The notes under the pieces were generated by a model. It saw only the letters and a list, made by a program, of their open reading frames with translations, had not been told where the DNA came from and ran no database searches. This document shows, one piece after another, positions 1 to 8,028 of a stretch of DNA of 36,858 nucleotides. The position numbers were made by a program, and so were the translations under genes. Origin of the DNA: Verrucomicrobiota bacterium (lineage in GTDB: Bacteria; Verrucomicrobiota; Verrucomicrobiia; Chthoniobacterales; Chthoniobacteraceae); NCBI GenBank assembly GCA_003402745.1, contig QQND01000026.1, positions 1-36,858 of the forward strand, read 5' to 3'. The number at the start of each line of letters is the position of its first letter. Position 1 is the stretch's first letter.

Positions 1-152
1 CGGCGTCGTTTGGATTTCATTGGGGTCAGTTTGGGTTGTGTTTTCTAACACCCTCCTGCCGCCACGCTATAGCTTAGCTCCTGGTCCAAATTCCCGGGTC
101 CGCCTCAATATTCGAGCTGGTAAAGTTCCATCAATAGTCATCGGTTTTTCCG

Positions 153-213
153 TTGGTAATCAGCGTAAAGAAGTGTTTTACCAATGATATCCGCGCGTTT
201 CAAATGGTAATCA
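153..213. promoter_or_regulatory. operator-like repeat cluster upstream of the oxidoreductase gene
   Basis: TTGGTAA at 153-159 is matched by its perfect inverse TTACCAA at 178-184. The 9-mer TGGTAATCA occurs at 154-162 and again at 205-213, where it touches the start codon of the next gene. Two inverted arms plus a direct copy within 61 bases look like a binding site for a dimeric repressor. The protein that would bind is not identified; this is inference from the repeat geometry. Confidence 0.4.
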
Positions 214-1697
214 TGAACACACCCGAATCCCGTCCGTTTGTGCGTCTTGGTGCGTTGAAGACTTTGGAGGATTTTCAAGCTGCCTGCGCGGCGCTTGAAA
301 TTAACTTGCCCGCGGAGATGGCAAGCGGCGAGGAATCTCCTTTGGGGCGGCCCGCGGAGGTGGTGGTGAATGGCAAACGCCCCGGTAACCGGATCGTGAT
401 TCATCCCATGGAGGGGTGGGATGGTACGACCACGGGGGGCGTGAGTGATGAAATGAGGCGGCGCTGGCGGCGTTTTGGGGAGAGCGGAGCGAAGCTGATC
501 TGTGGGGCGGAGGCGATGGCCGTGCGTGCCGATGGAAGGGCCAACCCTAACCAACTCATCTTGGTGGAGGAGAACCGAGCGGGGATTACCGAGCTTGTGG
601 GGATCTTGAAAGAGGCGCACAGAGGGTTGTACGGGACGGTGGACGACCTGGTGATTGGATTTCAGCTAACGCACTCTGGTCGGTTCTGCCGACCGAGCGA
701 CAAGGCGCGCTGGGAATCGCGGGTGGCATTCCGGCACCCGATTCTGGACAAAAAGTTCAACGTCCTCAGCGATGATCAGGTGTTCACGGACGCAGAAGTT
801 GAGTTCTTGATCGGGGATTATGTGCGCGCGGCGCGCCTTGCGTGGGAGGTGGGGGCTGATTTCGTCGACATAAAGCATTGCCACGGATATCTGCTCCATG
901 AGTTTCTCGGGGCTCACACGCGCCCAGGCAAATACGGGGGCAGCTTTGAAAACCGAACCCGTATTCTGCGCGAAATCATTGAGGGAATCCGAGCGGATGG
1001 TAATCCTGTGGACATCGGGGTGCGGCTCAGTCTTTTTGACAAGGTGCCGTACCGCCCAGATCCCACGCGGGCGAAAGCGGGTAAACTCGGGCCCGGCATT
1101 CCCGAAGATTTTACCGAGTGTCTTCCGTACCGCTACGGGTTTGGAGTTAACATTGAAGATCCCTCGCAAATTGATTTAAGCGAAACGTTTGAGTTCGTAA
1201 AGCTTTGCGCTGAACTCGGAGTGAAAGTGTTGAACACAACGGCGGGTTCGCCTTACTACACGCCTAACCTCCAGCGCCCTGCGACTTTTCCTCCGAGCGA
1301 CGGCTACCAGCCTGCGTATGATCCGCTCATCGATGTGGAGCGCCAGGTTCAGGCGGTGCGGCAGGTAAAAGCCATCTCGCCCAAAGGCATTTATGTCATT
1401 GGGTCCGGTTACACCTATCTCCAGGAGTTTCTGGCGCCAGTGGCCAGTGCGGTTCTCCGCCTGGGCTGGGCGGACGGCATTGGGCTGGGACGAGCGGTCC
1501 TTTCTTATCCCACGATGCTCACCGATGTGATCACCGGTCAGGCGGTGCAAAAAAAGTTTATCTGCCGCACTTTCAGTGAGTGTACAACGGCACCGCGGAG
1601 TGGCCTCATCAGCGGCTGTTATCCCTTGGATAAATTCTACACGGAGCGGCCGGAATTTGCTCAGTTGAAGGAGATTAAAAAGAAGGCCGGAGTTTAA
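213..1697 (+). CDS. NADH:flavin oxidoreductase, old yellow enzyme family
   Basis: FMN-dependent TIM-barrel oxidoreductase of the old yellow enzyme family, expected to be cytosolic and to reduce an activated double bond or a related substrate using NAD(P)H. Family motifs are visible: QLTHSGRF in the first half, the KHCHGYLLHEFL segment that holds the paired histidines, and GGSFENRTR after it. The C-terminal part ends with a cysteine-containing stretch (CTTAPRSGLISGCYPLD) seen in a long-form subgroup of about 490 residues; the protein is 494 residues. The ATG at 213 was chosen because the family homology begins directly after it; an in-frame ATG at 204 and a TTG at 153 are possible. No Shine-Dalgarno is visible. 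A DHDPS-like aldolase gene follows after 22 bases, so the two are probably co-transcribed. The substrate cannot be read from the sequence. Confidence 0.85.
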   Translation: MNTPESRPFVRLGALKTLEDFQAACAALEINLPAEMASGEESPLGRPAEVVVNGKRPGNRIVIHPMEGWDGTTTGGVSDEMRRRWRRFGESGAKLICGAEAMAVRADGRANPNQLILVEENRAGITELVGILKEAHRGLYGTVDDLVIGFQLTHSGRFCRPSDKARWESRVAFRHPILDKKFNVLSDDQVFTDAEVEFLIGDYVRAARLAWEVGADFVDIKHCHGYLLHEFLGAHTRPGKYGGSFENRTRILREIIEGIRADGNPVDIGVRLSLFDKVPYRPDPTRAKAGKLGPGIPEDFTECLPYRYGFGVNIEDPSQIDLSETFEFVKLCAELGVKVLNTTAGSPYYTPNLQRPATFPPSDGYQPAYDPLIDVERQVQAVRQVKAISPKGIYVIGSGYTYLQEFLAPVASAVLRLGWADGIGLGRAVLSYPTMLTDVITGQAVQKKFICRTFSECTTAPRSGLISGCYPLDKFYTERPEFAQLKEIKKKAGV

Positions 1698-1719
1698 GTT
1701 TTAGCAAAGGTTGCTGCAC

Positions 1720-2838
1720 ATGAAGACACTGATTTCAAACCCCAAGGAACTTTTGCCCGAAACCCCCTGGCTGGACACTGCTTGGGCCTGGACTGCGGAG
1801 GAAGATCTCGTAGACCACAGAACCAAGGCGCGTTTGTGTGCGGCGGCTCTGCTGCCGTTTGGCAACGGGCGGCCCGACTGGGACGGCTTTGCTGCAAGTA
1901 TCCGCTGGATGCAGGCTACCGCAGATTTCTACGGGGTGGAGCTCGTCGTCGTGCTCAACGCGGACACCGGCTACATCTTCGATTTGGACGACGCGATGTA
2001 TGCCGAGGTGTTGCGCCGGTTTCGCGCGGAATTTCCGCTGTTGAAATTCATCGCGGGCGTGACGGCGCGCGGCGCCCAGGAAGATACAACGTTTAAGGCA
2101 GAACGTTACCGGCCGCTTTTGGACATCGTCCAGGAGCACGACAACTGCGAAGTGATGCTCATGACTTCCCGCTGGCTAAACGCCCTCGGACCTGAGCCTC
2201 GGCGGGATGCTTATTACGAGATCGCAGAGTGGCTGATCCGGCCTGGTATTGTGCACGCGCTTGAACCGGCCTTTGTCCCCTGGGCGACCCCTTACGAGCC
2301 GTGGCTACTGTGGCAATTGGCGCTGCATCCGAAGTTCGTCGGTGGGAAGGTGAGCACTTTGGACGAGCCGCATTTTCTCTACTGGGCGGCGATGTGCCGC
2401 GACCTTGCTCTGGATTTTGCGCCTCACAGCGGCGACGACTTCGGGATTGCCACGGCCATTCGGCTTGGTCTTCCGCTGCTCATCGGCGCGGCGGTGAGCG
2501 GGGCGCCGTTGATTTGCGCGGCCAAGGACATGTGGCTAACCGACGACGCGCCCTCCAAGAGGTTCAAGACGGGCACGGGGCGTTTTGACACGCGCGTTTA
2601 CAAGGTGTTTGAGGCTTTTCAGTCCCTCGAGGACCAAGTGTTCCGACTTGACTCGAAGATGAGTGCCGCCGCCTACAAACATAGCACGGCCCATGTGCTT
2701 CATCTCCTCGGGATCCTGGCCTCACCCGAGGCGCACCCTGCGTGCAAGGACCTGCGCGGAGCTGATGAACCCGGGCGTATGGAAGACGCCCTGCGCCGGC
2801 CCCGGAGGGTCGCGCAACGGCTGGGAATTTCGTTTTAG
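1720..2838 (+). CDS. dihydrodipicolinate synthase/N-acetylneuraminate lyase-like protein
   Basis: 372-residue protein resembling the DapA/NanA class I aldolase superfamily, longer than DapA itself (about 290). The segment FVGGKVSTLDEP places a lysine (about residue 210) where the Schiff-base lysine of the family lies. GDDFGIATAIRLGLPLLIGAA fits the later barrel strands. The tyrosine motif of true DapA is not recognisable, so the substrate is probably a sugar-acid-type compound and not aspartate semialdehyde; this is inference. A TTG at 1711 could extend the protein by three residues, but ATG 1720 has AAAGG at 1706-1710 at a suitable distance. It lies 22 bases after the old-yellow-enzyme gene and probably shares its transcript. 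Confidence 0.65.
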   Translation: MKTLISNPKELLPETPWLDTAWAWTAEEDLVDHRTKARLCAAALLPFGNGRPDWDGFAASIRWMQATADFYGVELVVVLNADTGYIFDLDDAMYAEVLRRFRAEFPLLKFIAGVTARGAQEDTTFKAERYRPLLDIVQEHDNCEVMLMTSRWLNALGPEPRRDAYYEIAEWLIRPGIVHALEPAFVPWATPYEPWLLWQLALHPKFVGGKVSTLDEPHFLYWAAMCRDLALDFAPHSGDDFGIATAIRLGLPLLIGAAVSGAPLICAAKDMWLTDDAPSKRFKTGTGRFDTRVYKVFEAFQSLEDQVFRLDSKMSAAAYKHSTAHVLHLLGILASPEAHPACKDLRGADEPGRMEDALRRPRRVAQRLGISF

Positions 2839-2846
2839 CGTCAGGT

Positions 2847-2909
2847 ACAAAAAAGAAACGCGCCCTCCTGGATGGGGGGCGCGCTCCAAAGCTCTGTCGG
2901 AAAGCTTTT
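2847..2909. terminator. bidirectional terminator between convergent genes
   Basis: CGCGCCC (2859-2865) pairs with GGGCGCG (2877-2883). On the minus strand the stem is followed by a T-rich run (the A-rich stretch 2849-2858 on the plus strand), which suits the NIPSNAP gene. A weaker second hairpin, AAAGCT (2888-2893) with AGCTTT (2903-2908), is followed by further T residues on the plus strand and suits the aldolase gene. Confidence 0.6.
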
Positions 2910-3713
2910 TTAGCGGATTGGTGAAAAGTCGGTGGCCTTCATGTAGACAGACTTCACTCCCTCAGGCTGGGGCAGGGTGAGGGAGCCGTTTTCCTCGCTT
3001 TTGGCTTTGGCGGCGATCCATTCGGGGTCGGCGCGGAAAGCCTCAAAGGACTTGAGACCCGCTTCCTTGCTAGGATGTGCGAGGATATAGATCAACTTCT
3101 TGGAAGCGCCTGCTTCCGGATCGGTGGGGGTCCAGTAGGCGATGTGAGACATTCCGTGGCGGGAGAAGAGCCCGACGGTGTGGTCGCGGAAGCGGCTGTT
3201 GAGGGCGTCGAGTTTGCCTTCGGCAGTGTTGTAGGTGCGCAGCTCGAACACGCGCTCGGCCGAACCTGCGGCGGGCTTGATCGCGGCGGAGTAGTCTGTG
3301 GCTTTCATGAAGATGACTTCCGGTTTTTGCGCGAGGATTTTTCCGCTGGCCTCGCTGGCTTTGGCTGCGGCCTGCCAGTCAGGATCCTTGCGGAAGGCGT
3401 CCCAGGAGGAGGCCGCGGCTTCACGGTTCTTGTGGGCGATGACGTAGATCAGGGTTGTGTCGGCGCCCTCGTTTTTTTCAACGGGAACCCAGTAGCCGAC
3501 GTTTTCGATGCCGTGTTTTTTAAAGAGACCGACGGTGTGGTCGCGAAAGCGAGAAAGAAGGGCGGGAAGTTTGCCCTCGTTGGTGACGTAGATGCGCATT
3601 TCAAAAACGCGGGAATCTTCGACGGCTTGGGCTGGGGCGTAGAAACACATGGCTGCGGCGAACGTTGTGGCGAGCCAGCTACGGCGGTTGATGTGAGGAG
3701 CGGAGAGGTTCAT
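2910..3713 (-). CDS. secreted NIPSNAP-family protein with two domains
   Basis: 267-residue protein with an N-terminal export signal (an RR pair, then a hydrophobic stretch, ending AQA before VEDSRVF). Two homologous NIPSNAP-like domains follow, each starting FEMRIYVTNEGKL or FELRTYNTAEGKL and sharing the phrase SRFRDHTVGLF, then YW(V/T)P and a hydrophobic strand (LIYVIAH / LIYILAH). These are dimeric alpha/beta-barrel (ferredoxin-like) domains; their biochemical role is mostly unknown. The frame stays open upstream for 65 more residues, but that part is low-complexity Ser/Pro and overlaps the neighbouring cyclophilin gene, so the ATG at 3713 just before the signal peptide is preferred. No Shine-Dalgarno. 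It lies downstream of the cyclophilin gene on the same strand. Confidence 0.8.
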   Translation of the reverse strand: MNLSAPHINRRSWLATTFAAAMCFYAPAQAVEDSRVFEMRIYVTNEGKLPALLSRFRDHTVGLFKKHGIENVGYWVPVEKNEGADTTLIYVIAHKNREAAASSWDAFRKDPDWQAAAKASEASGKILAQKPEVIFMKATDYSAAIKPAAGSAERVFELRTYNTAEGKLDALNSRFRDHTVGLFSRHGMSHIAYWTPTDPEAGASKKLIYILAHPSKEAGLKSFEAFRADPEWIAAKAKSEENGSLTLPQPEGVKSVYMKATDFSPIR

Positions 3714-3801
3714 TGGGAGGGTGTTGTGTGGTGGGGAAGGGTGGGAAGAGAGGTGGGGCGCCGTCCCGCTTTCGAGCAGACGCCCCGGAGAGGAGAGTGG
3801 G

Positions 3802-4302
3802 TTACTTGAGCTCTTTGTCCCAGGCGGCGATGAGTTTTTTCTCCGATTCAAAAAGTTCGTCCGTGGAGTCGACGATTTCGATCGAATCGATGGTGTCGCC
3901 CTGTTCAACGGAGTCGACGATGTCCTGGCCCTTGGTCACTTCGCCGAAAACGGCGTGTTTGCCGTCGAGGTGGGGAGTGGGGACGTGCGTGATGAAAAAC
4001 TGGCTTCCATTTGTGTTGGGGCCAGAGTTGGCCATCGAAAAGATGCCAGGCTTGTCGTGCTTGAGGCCCTTGCGGATTTCGTCGGGGAAGCGGTATCCGG
4101 GGCCGCCCCTTCCTGAACCAGTGGGGTCGCCGCCCTGGATCATGAAGTCTTTGATGACCCGGTGAAAGGTCACGCCGTCGTAGAAACCGCGTTTTGCGAG
4201 ATTCAAGAAATTGGCGGTGGTGATAGGAACCTCGGAGGCAAAGAGGGTGGCCTCTATAGCTCCGCGGGAGGTGTTGAGAACGATACGGATATTTTCCATC
4301 AT
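3802..4302 (-). CDS. peptidyl-prolyl cis-trans isomerase, cyclophilin type (cytosolic)
   Basis: Catalyses cis-trans isomerisation of X-Pro bonds. The 166-residue protein is a bare bacterial cyclophilin domain without signal peptide: [19 protein letters not shown] carries the catalytic arginine and the Gln-Gly-Gly loop, and [16 protein letters not shown] and [11 protein letters not shown] are the other conserved blocks. A short charged C-terminal tail follows ([18 protein letters not shown]). Two adjacent ATG codons (4302 and 4299) compete, and a TTG lies at 4317; no Shine-Dalgarno decides between them. It is transcribed away from a second, exported cyclophilin whose start is only 76 bases off, so the two share a promoter region. 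Confidence 0.92.
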   Translation of the reverse strand: MMENIRIVLNTSRGAIEATLFASEVPITTANFLNLAKRGFYDGVTFHRVIKDFMIQGGDPTGSGRGGPGYRFPDEIRKGLKHDKPGIFSMANSGPNTNGSQFFITHVPTPHLDGKHAVFGEVTKGQDIVDSVEQGDTIDSIEIVDSTDELFESEKKLIAAWDKELK

Positions 4303-4378
4303 CTGTAGTGTAGACAAAAAAAATAGGAGAGGGGAATCATTGCGTGAAACTAGTCACTTAGTAAAATTACTTCCGCTT

Positions 4379-5020
4379 ATGACAAAACCGTTCCTCCTCA
4401 CCTTTGCGGGCTGCCTCATGGGAGTCATCCTGCCTGTTTCCGCCCAGACGCCCTCGCCGGCGCCTGCACCCGCAGCTGACCCTGCTGCCCCCCAACCCGC
4501 GCCGCCCCCGATGAAAGAGGTCGCAGTGCTCAAAACGTCCAAGGGTGAAATGACTGTGGAATTTTGGAGCGATGTGGCTCCAAAGACAGTCGAGAATTTC
4601 AAAAAACTATCGAAGCAAGGTTTTTACAACGGAACCGCCTTCCACAGAATCATCCAGGGTTTCATGATCCAAGGCGGTGACCCCAACACAAAGGATCCCT
4701 CCAAGGAAGCCAGCTTTGGCTCCGGGGACCCCGGCTACAAAATCAAAGCCGAGTTCAACCCACGCAAACACGAGGCGGGCGTCATCTCCATGGCCCGCAG
4801 CTCGGATCCCGATTCAGCGGGTTCGCAGTTTTTCATTTGTTTGGACGCGGCCCCCAATTTGGACGGTCAATACACCGCCTTTGGCAAGCTGACCAAGGGC
4901 GAGGACACCCTTCAGAAGATCGGCGACACGCCCGTTTTGAGCAACGGTCGGGAACGTAGTAAACCGGCTGAACGCGTTGGAGTGGAGAGCATTTCAATCA
5001 TCAGCGTACCCGTTAAATAG
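4379..5020 (+). CDS. peptidyl-prolyl cis-trans isomerase, cyclophilin type (exported)
   Basis: 213-residue cyclophilin with an export signal (MTKPFLLTFAGCLMGVILPVSAQ) and a Pro/Ala-rich linker of about 25 residues before the catalytic domain. Catalytic blocks [32 protein letters not shown] and LDGQYTAFGKL are intact. It should help fold proteins in the periplasm. The frame is open 56 codons further upstream, but that part lies inside the divergent cyclophilin gene; the ATG at 4379 directly before the signal peptide is the start. A TAAAAT box at 4362-4367 would put the transcript start only a few bases before the ATG, but this is weak evidence. No Shine-Dalgarno. Confidence 0.9.
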   Translation: MTKPFLLTFAGCLMGVILPVSAQTPSPAPAPAADPAAPQPAPPPMKEVAVLKTSKGEMTVEFWSDVAPKTVENFKKLSKQGFYNGTAFHRIIQGFMIQGGDPNTKDPSKEASFGSGDPGYKIKAEFNPRKHEAGVISMARSSDPDSAGSQFFICLDAAPNLDGQYTAFGKLTKGEDTLQKIGDTPVLSNGRERSKPAERVGVESISIISVPVK

Positions 5021-5049
5021 GGGGGTACTGAGAGGTTTTTCCTGGCAGT

Positions 5050-5090
5050 GGGGAGAGGGCCCGTTCGGTTCGAACCGCTCTTTCCCCTTT
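5050..5090 (+). terminator. possible terminator after the exported cyclophilin gene
   Basis: GGGGA at 5050-5054 can pair with TCCCC at 5083-5087, with GAG/CTC continuing the stem, and a perfect 12-base palindrome CGGTTCGAACCG (5066-5077) sits inside. A short T run follows the stem and a longer one at 5100-5105. It could equally be leader structure of the aguB transcript. Confidence 0.4.
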
Positions 5091-5186
5091 GTCCTCCGCT
5101 TTTTTGGAGCTTTTTCCGTACGGGCGTTTCCAGATTGTCACATTTTTCCCCAAGCTCGCGCGTCTCTGCGTGGGCATTGTTTTATT

Positions 5187-6086
5187 ATGTCCCAACCTAA
5201 ATCGGTGAAAATTGGTCTCGTGCAGACCCGCTGCGGAGCGGATGTGCTGGAGAATCTTCAGAAGGCAGTCCAGCGCACCCGCGAGGCCGCAGCCCTGGGA
5301 GCGCAGATCATCTGCCTTCAGGAGTTGTTCAACTCCGTGTATTTCTGCCAGGTCGAGGACCACAAATACTTTGCGCTGGCCGAGGAGATCCCCGGGCCGT
5401 CGACCGAGGTTTTTACCGCCCTCGCCAAGGAATTGGGCGTGGTTATCATTGCCTCCCTTTTTGAAAAACGCGCCGCCGGCCTCTACCACAACACCGCCAT
5501 TGTTATCGACGCCGACGGGCGTTATCTGGGCAAGTACCGGAAAATGCACATTCCCGACGACCCGCTTTTTTACGAAAAATTTTATTTCACCCCCGGCGAC
5601 CTCGGGTTTAAAGCGTGGGACACGCGTTTCGGAAGAATCGGTGTCTGTGTGTGCTGGGACCAGTGGTACCCGGAGGCAGCGCGCTTGACTGCATTGCACG
5701 GGGCGCAAATTCTTTTCTACCCGACGGCTATCGGCTGGCACCCCTCGGAAAAAGCGCAGTACGGCGAGCGTCAGCATAGCGCATGGGAAACCGTCCAACG
5801 CGGCCACGCCATTGCCAACGGTTGTTATGTAGCGGCTCCCAACCGCGTCGGGCACGAGGCGCCGGACGGCGGGGAGGGAATCCAGTTTTGGGGCCAGAGT
5901 TTTGTGGCTGACGCCTCCGGTCAAATCCTCAAGAGGGCCTCCGCCGAGGAAGAGGAAATTATGGTGGTGGAACTTGATCTGGAAGCCTTGGACACGCAGC
6001 GCACGCACTGGCCTTTCTTTCGGGACCGCCGGATCGACGCCTATCAGGGACTCGAGCAACGCTACCTGGGAGACCGCCATGTTTGA
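5187..6086 (+). CDS. aguB: N-carbamoylputrescine amidase
   Basis: Hydrolyses N-carbamoylputrescine to putrescine, CO2 and ammonia, the last step of the agmatine route to polyamines. The 299-residue protein is a nitrilase-superfamily hydrolase with the complete Glu-Lys-Cys triad: E46 in CLQELFNS, K119 in KYRKMHIPDDP, and C156 in CVCWDQWYPEAAR. The motif ERQHSAWETVQRGHAIANG and the long conserved N-terminal half (LFNSVYFCQ) match this subgroup closely. The ORF is open 70 codons upstream, but the homology begins at the ATG at 5187. The stop overlaps the agmatine deiminase gene by 8 bases, which supports the assignment and indicates translational coupling. No Shine-Dalgarno. Confidence 0.93.
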   Translation: MSQPKSVKIGLVQTRCGADVLENLQKAVQRTREAAALGAQIICLQELFNSVYFCQVEDHKYFALAEEIPGPSTEVFTALAKELGVVIIASLFEKRAAGLYHNTAIVIDADGRYLGKYRKMHIPDDPLFYEKFYFTPGDLGFKAWDTRFGRIGVCVCWDQWYPEAARLTALHGAQILFYPTAIGWHPSEKAQYGERQHSAWETVQRGHAIANGCYVAAPNRVGHEAPDGGEGIQFWGQSFVADASGQILKRASAEEEEIMVVELDLEALDTQRTHWPFFRDRRIDAYQGLEQRYLGDRHV

Positions 6087-7140
6087 AAAATTCAGCTCTA
6101 GCGCTCCTACCCCGGCCTCCCGCGGTTACAAGATGCCCGCCGAATGGGAGTCCCATGCAGCAACTTGGCTTTCGTGGCCGCGGCCCGACGGGATCTCGTT
6201 TCCTGAAGCTTACGACAAGGTAATGCCGGCCTTCGCTAAGATGGTCGACGCCTTGGCCGACTCGGAGCCGGTCTGCATCAACGTGTGGGACGCCGCCCAC
6301 GAGGCGGACGTGCGTCGGCAATTGAACCGCCACGGAGCGAGGGAGAGTCACGTCCGTTTCTACCGGCATCCCTCCTACGAACCTTGGTGCCGTGACCATG
6401 GCCCTGTTTTTCTCAAACGTTCCGGGAGTCCCGAACCGGTGGTTGTCGACTGGGACTACAACGCGTGGGGGGGGAAGTATCCGCCTCATGACCTAGACGA
6501 CGCCGTGCCGACGCATATTGCTGAACAGCTGGGGCTTGCAGTGTATGCTCCGGGAATGATTCTGGAGGGTGGCTCCATTGAAGTGAACGGCGCCGGGACT
6601 CTGCTCACCACGCGCAACTGTCTTCTTAACCCGAATAGGAACCCCCATCTCAACCAGGCCGAGATTGAGCAGAAAATGCGGGATTATCTTGGAGTGAATC
6701 ACTTCCTATGGCTTGGAGACGGAATCGAAGGGGACGACACTGACGGGCACATCGATGATTTGACCCGGTTTGTAAGCCGGACGAAGGTTGTTACTGTGGT
6801 TGAGCCCAATATTGAGGACGCAAACCATTTGCCATTGAGCGAAAACCTGCACGCGCTCCTTGGGATGCGTGTGGAGGACGGCTCGCGTCTGGAAGTTCTG
6901 CATCTCCCCATGCCCGGCAGGATCGACCGCGACGGGCTTCGACTGCCAGCGAGCTACGCCAACTTTTACATCGCAAATAAAGTAGTTCTGCTGCCCGTGT
7001 TTAACGATCCGATGGACGCTAAGGCCGTTGCCGTTTTGGAGCCTCTTTTTCCCGGACGCGAAATTGTCCCGATCGACTGCACGGAGTTGATTTGGGGGCT
7101 CGGTGCGTTCCATTGTCTGACCCAGCAGCAGCCCGCCTGA
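6079..7140 (+). CDS. aguA: agmatine deiminase
   Basis: Converts agmatine to N-carbamoylputrescine and ammonia, supplying the substrate of the preceding amidase. The 353-residue protein is a peptidyl-arginine-deiminase-fold enzyme: MPAEWESHAATWLSWP at the N-terminus, PWCRDHGPVF in the middle, GDDTDGHIDD with the active-site Asp/His, and the catalytic cysteine C346 in GAFHCLTQQQP near the C-terminus. The ATG at 6079 lies inside the end of aguB and has GGAG about 6 bases upstream. Gene order aguB-aguA makes a complete two-step module. The arginine decarboxylase that would make agmatine is not in the window. Confidence 0.94.
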   Translation: MFEKFSSSAPTPASRGYKMPAEWESHAATWLSWPRPDGISFPEAYDKVMPAFAKMVDALADSEPVCINVWDAAHEADVRRQLNRHGARESHVRFYRHPSYEPWCRDHGPVFLKRSGSPEPVVVDWDYNAWGGKYPPHDLDDAVPTHIAEQLGLAVYAPGMILEGGSIEVNGAGTLLTTRNCLLNPNRNPHLNQAEIEQKMRDYLGVNHFLWLGDGIEGDDTDGHIDDLTRFVSRTKVVTVVEPNIEDANHLPLSENLHALLGMRVEDGSRLEVLHLPMPGRIDRDGLRLPASYANFYIANKVVLLPVFNDPMDAKAVAVLEPLFPGREIVPIDCTELIWGLGAFHCLTQQQPA

Positions 7141-7162
7141 GTCGGAAGCGGCGCCTTGAATC

Positions 7163-7468
7163 ATGGCTTCGATTTTTGAGAACTTTGGCCGCCGGCCCAT
7201 TTGCAACCTGCTTCCGAAAAGAGCTTTTTGCATTCGTGGGTTTGTGTTTCCGGTTTGTGCACGCTGCACCGGGTTGGTGATTGGGGCACTCATGGGCGGC
7301 GCGTTCAGGGCTGCGGGATGGGTCGGGGCAGTTGCCCCAGAGGTGAGGCTGGCTCTGGTGGTGCCCGTATTGACGGACTGGTTGGTTCAGACGGTCTTTG
7401 GCCGTGAAAGCACAAATTTTCGACGGCTAATTACAGGTTTTCTGTGTGGATTAGCTTTTTGCGTTTGA
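7163..7468 (+). CDS. small DUF2085-type membrane protein
   Basis: 101-residue predicted inner-membrane protein. The segment CNLLPKRAFCIRGFVFPVCA followed by RCTG matches the signature of the DUF2085 family, with its pairs of cysteines around a Pro-Val-Cys-x-Arg-Cys-Thr-Gly core. Two hydrophobic stretches follow (around residues 36-55 and 62-78), with a shorter one at the C-terminus. Members are often longer, so this is a short version. Function is unknown; the cysteine pattern suggests redox or metal binding, but that is inference. It starts 22 bases after aguA and ends 39 bases before ilvN, so it may be read through from either side. Confidence 0.7.
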   Translation: MASIFENFGRRPICNLLPKRAFCIRGFVFPVCARCTGLVIGALMGGAFRAAGWVGAVAPEVRLALVVPVLTDWLVQTVFGRESTNFRRLITGFLCGLAFCV

Positions 7469-7507
7469 CCATATAGCTTAACTAACGCAACCTCCGCCCC
7501 CTTTCGC

Positions 7508-7987
7508 ATGCGTCATACCCTTTCGGTTCTGGTTGAAAACAAGTTCGGAGTGCTCACCCGCATTGCTGGAATGTTCAGCGGTCGTGGCTTCAACATCGAC
7601 ACCCTCAATGTTGGCCCAACGCTGGACCCGGCAACGTCTCGGATGACAATCGTCGTCCGCGGCGACGATACTGTTTTGGAGCAAGTCACCAAGCAGCTTC
7701 GCAAACTCGTGGATGTGATCGAGTTGCAGGATTTCAGCGGGGACCAGAGCGTGGACCGCGAGCTTGTCCTGCTGCGCGTCAATGTGCAACCCGAGACCCG
7801 GGGCGAACTGATGCAGATCTGCGATATTTTCCGCGCCAAGATCATCGATGTGCAGCGCCACAACATCTCGATTGAGATCACGGGCGACGACAGCAAAATC
7901 AGCAAGTTCATCTTCCTGATGGAGCCTTTCGGCATTAGCGACCTGACTCGGACCGGGAAAATCGCACTAGCCCGGAAGGCCGACTAA
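7508..7987 (+). CDS. ilvN: acetolactate synthase small (regulatory) subunit
   Basis: Regulatory subunit of acetohydroxyacid synthase, which binds the large subunit and gives feedback inhibition by valine in the first common step of branched-chain amino-acid synthesis. The 159-residue protein opens with the ACT domain ([20 protein letters not shown], then [14 protein letters not shown]) and carries the C-terminal small-subunit domain ([10 protein letters not shown] onward, with RAKIIDV). Length is normal for IlvN/IlvH. The gene for the large catalytic subunit is not in the window, and the upstream neighbour is a membrane protein. ilvC follows after 41 bases and probably shares the transcript. 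No Shine-Dalgarno. Confidence 0.95.
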   Translation: MRHTLSVLVENKFGVLTRIAGMFSGRGFNIDTLNVGPTLDPATSRMTIVVRGDDTVLEQVTKQLRKLVDVIELQDFSGDQSVDRELVLLRVNVQPETRGELMQICDIFRAKIIDVQRHNISIEITGDDSKISKFIFLMEPFGISDLTRTGKIALARKAD

Positions 7988-8028
7988 GTTTCACTTCATT
8001 TTCAACCCACCTCCACCCAACTCATTCC

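Noticed and set aside
5066-5077. GGTTCGAACC, resembling a tRNA T-arm
   Set aside because: It is part of a simple palindrome; no acceptor stem, D-arm or anticodon arm can be built around it.
5013-6080. Long minus-strand open frame opposite aguB (about 355 codons)
   Set aside because: It mirrors aguB, has no recognisable motif, and the plus-strand product keeps all catalytic residues.
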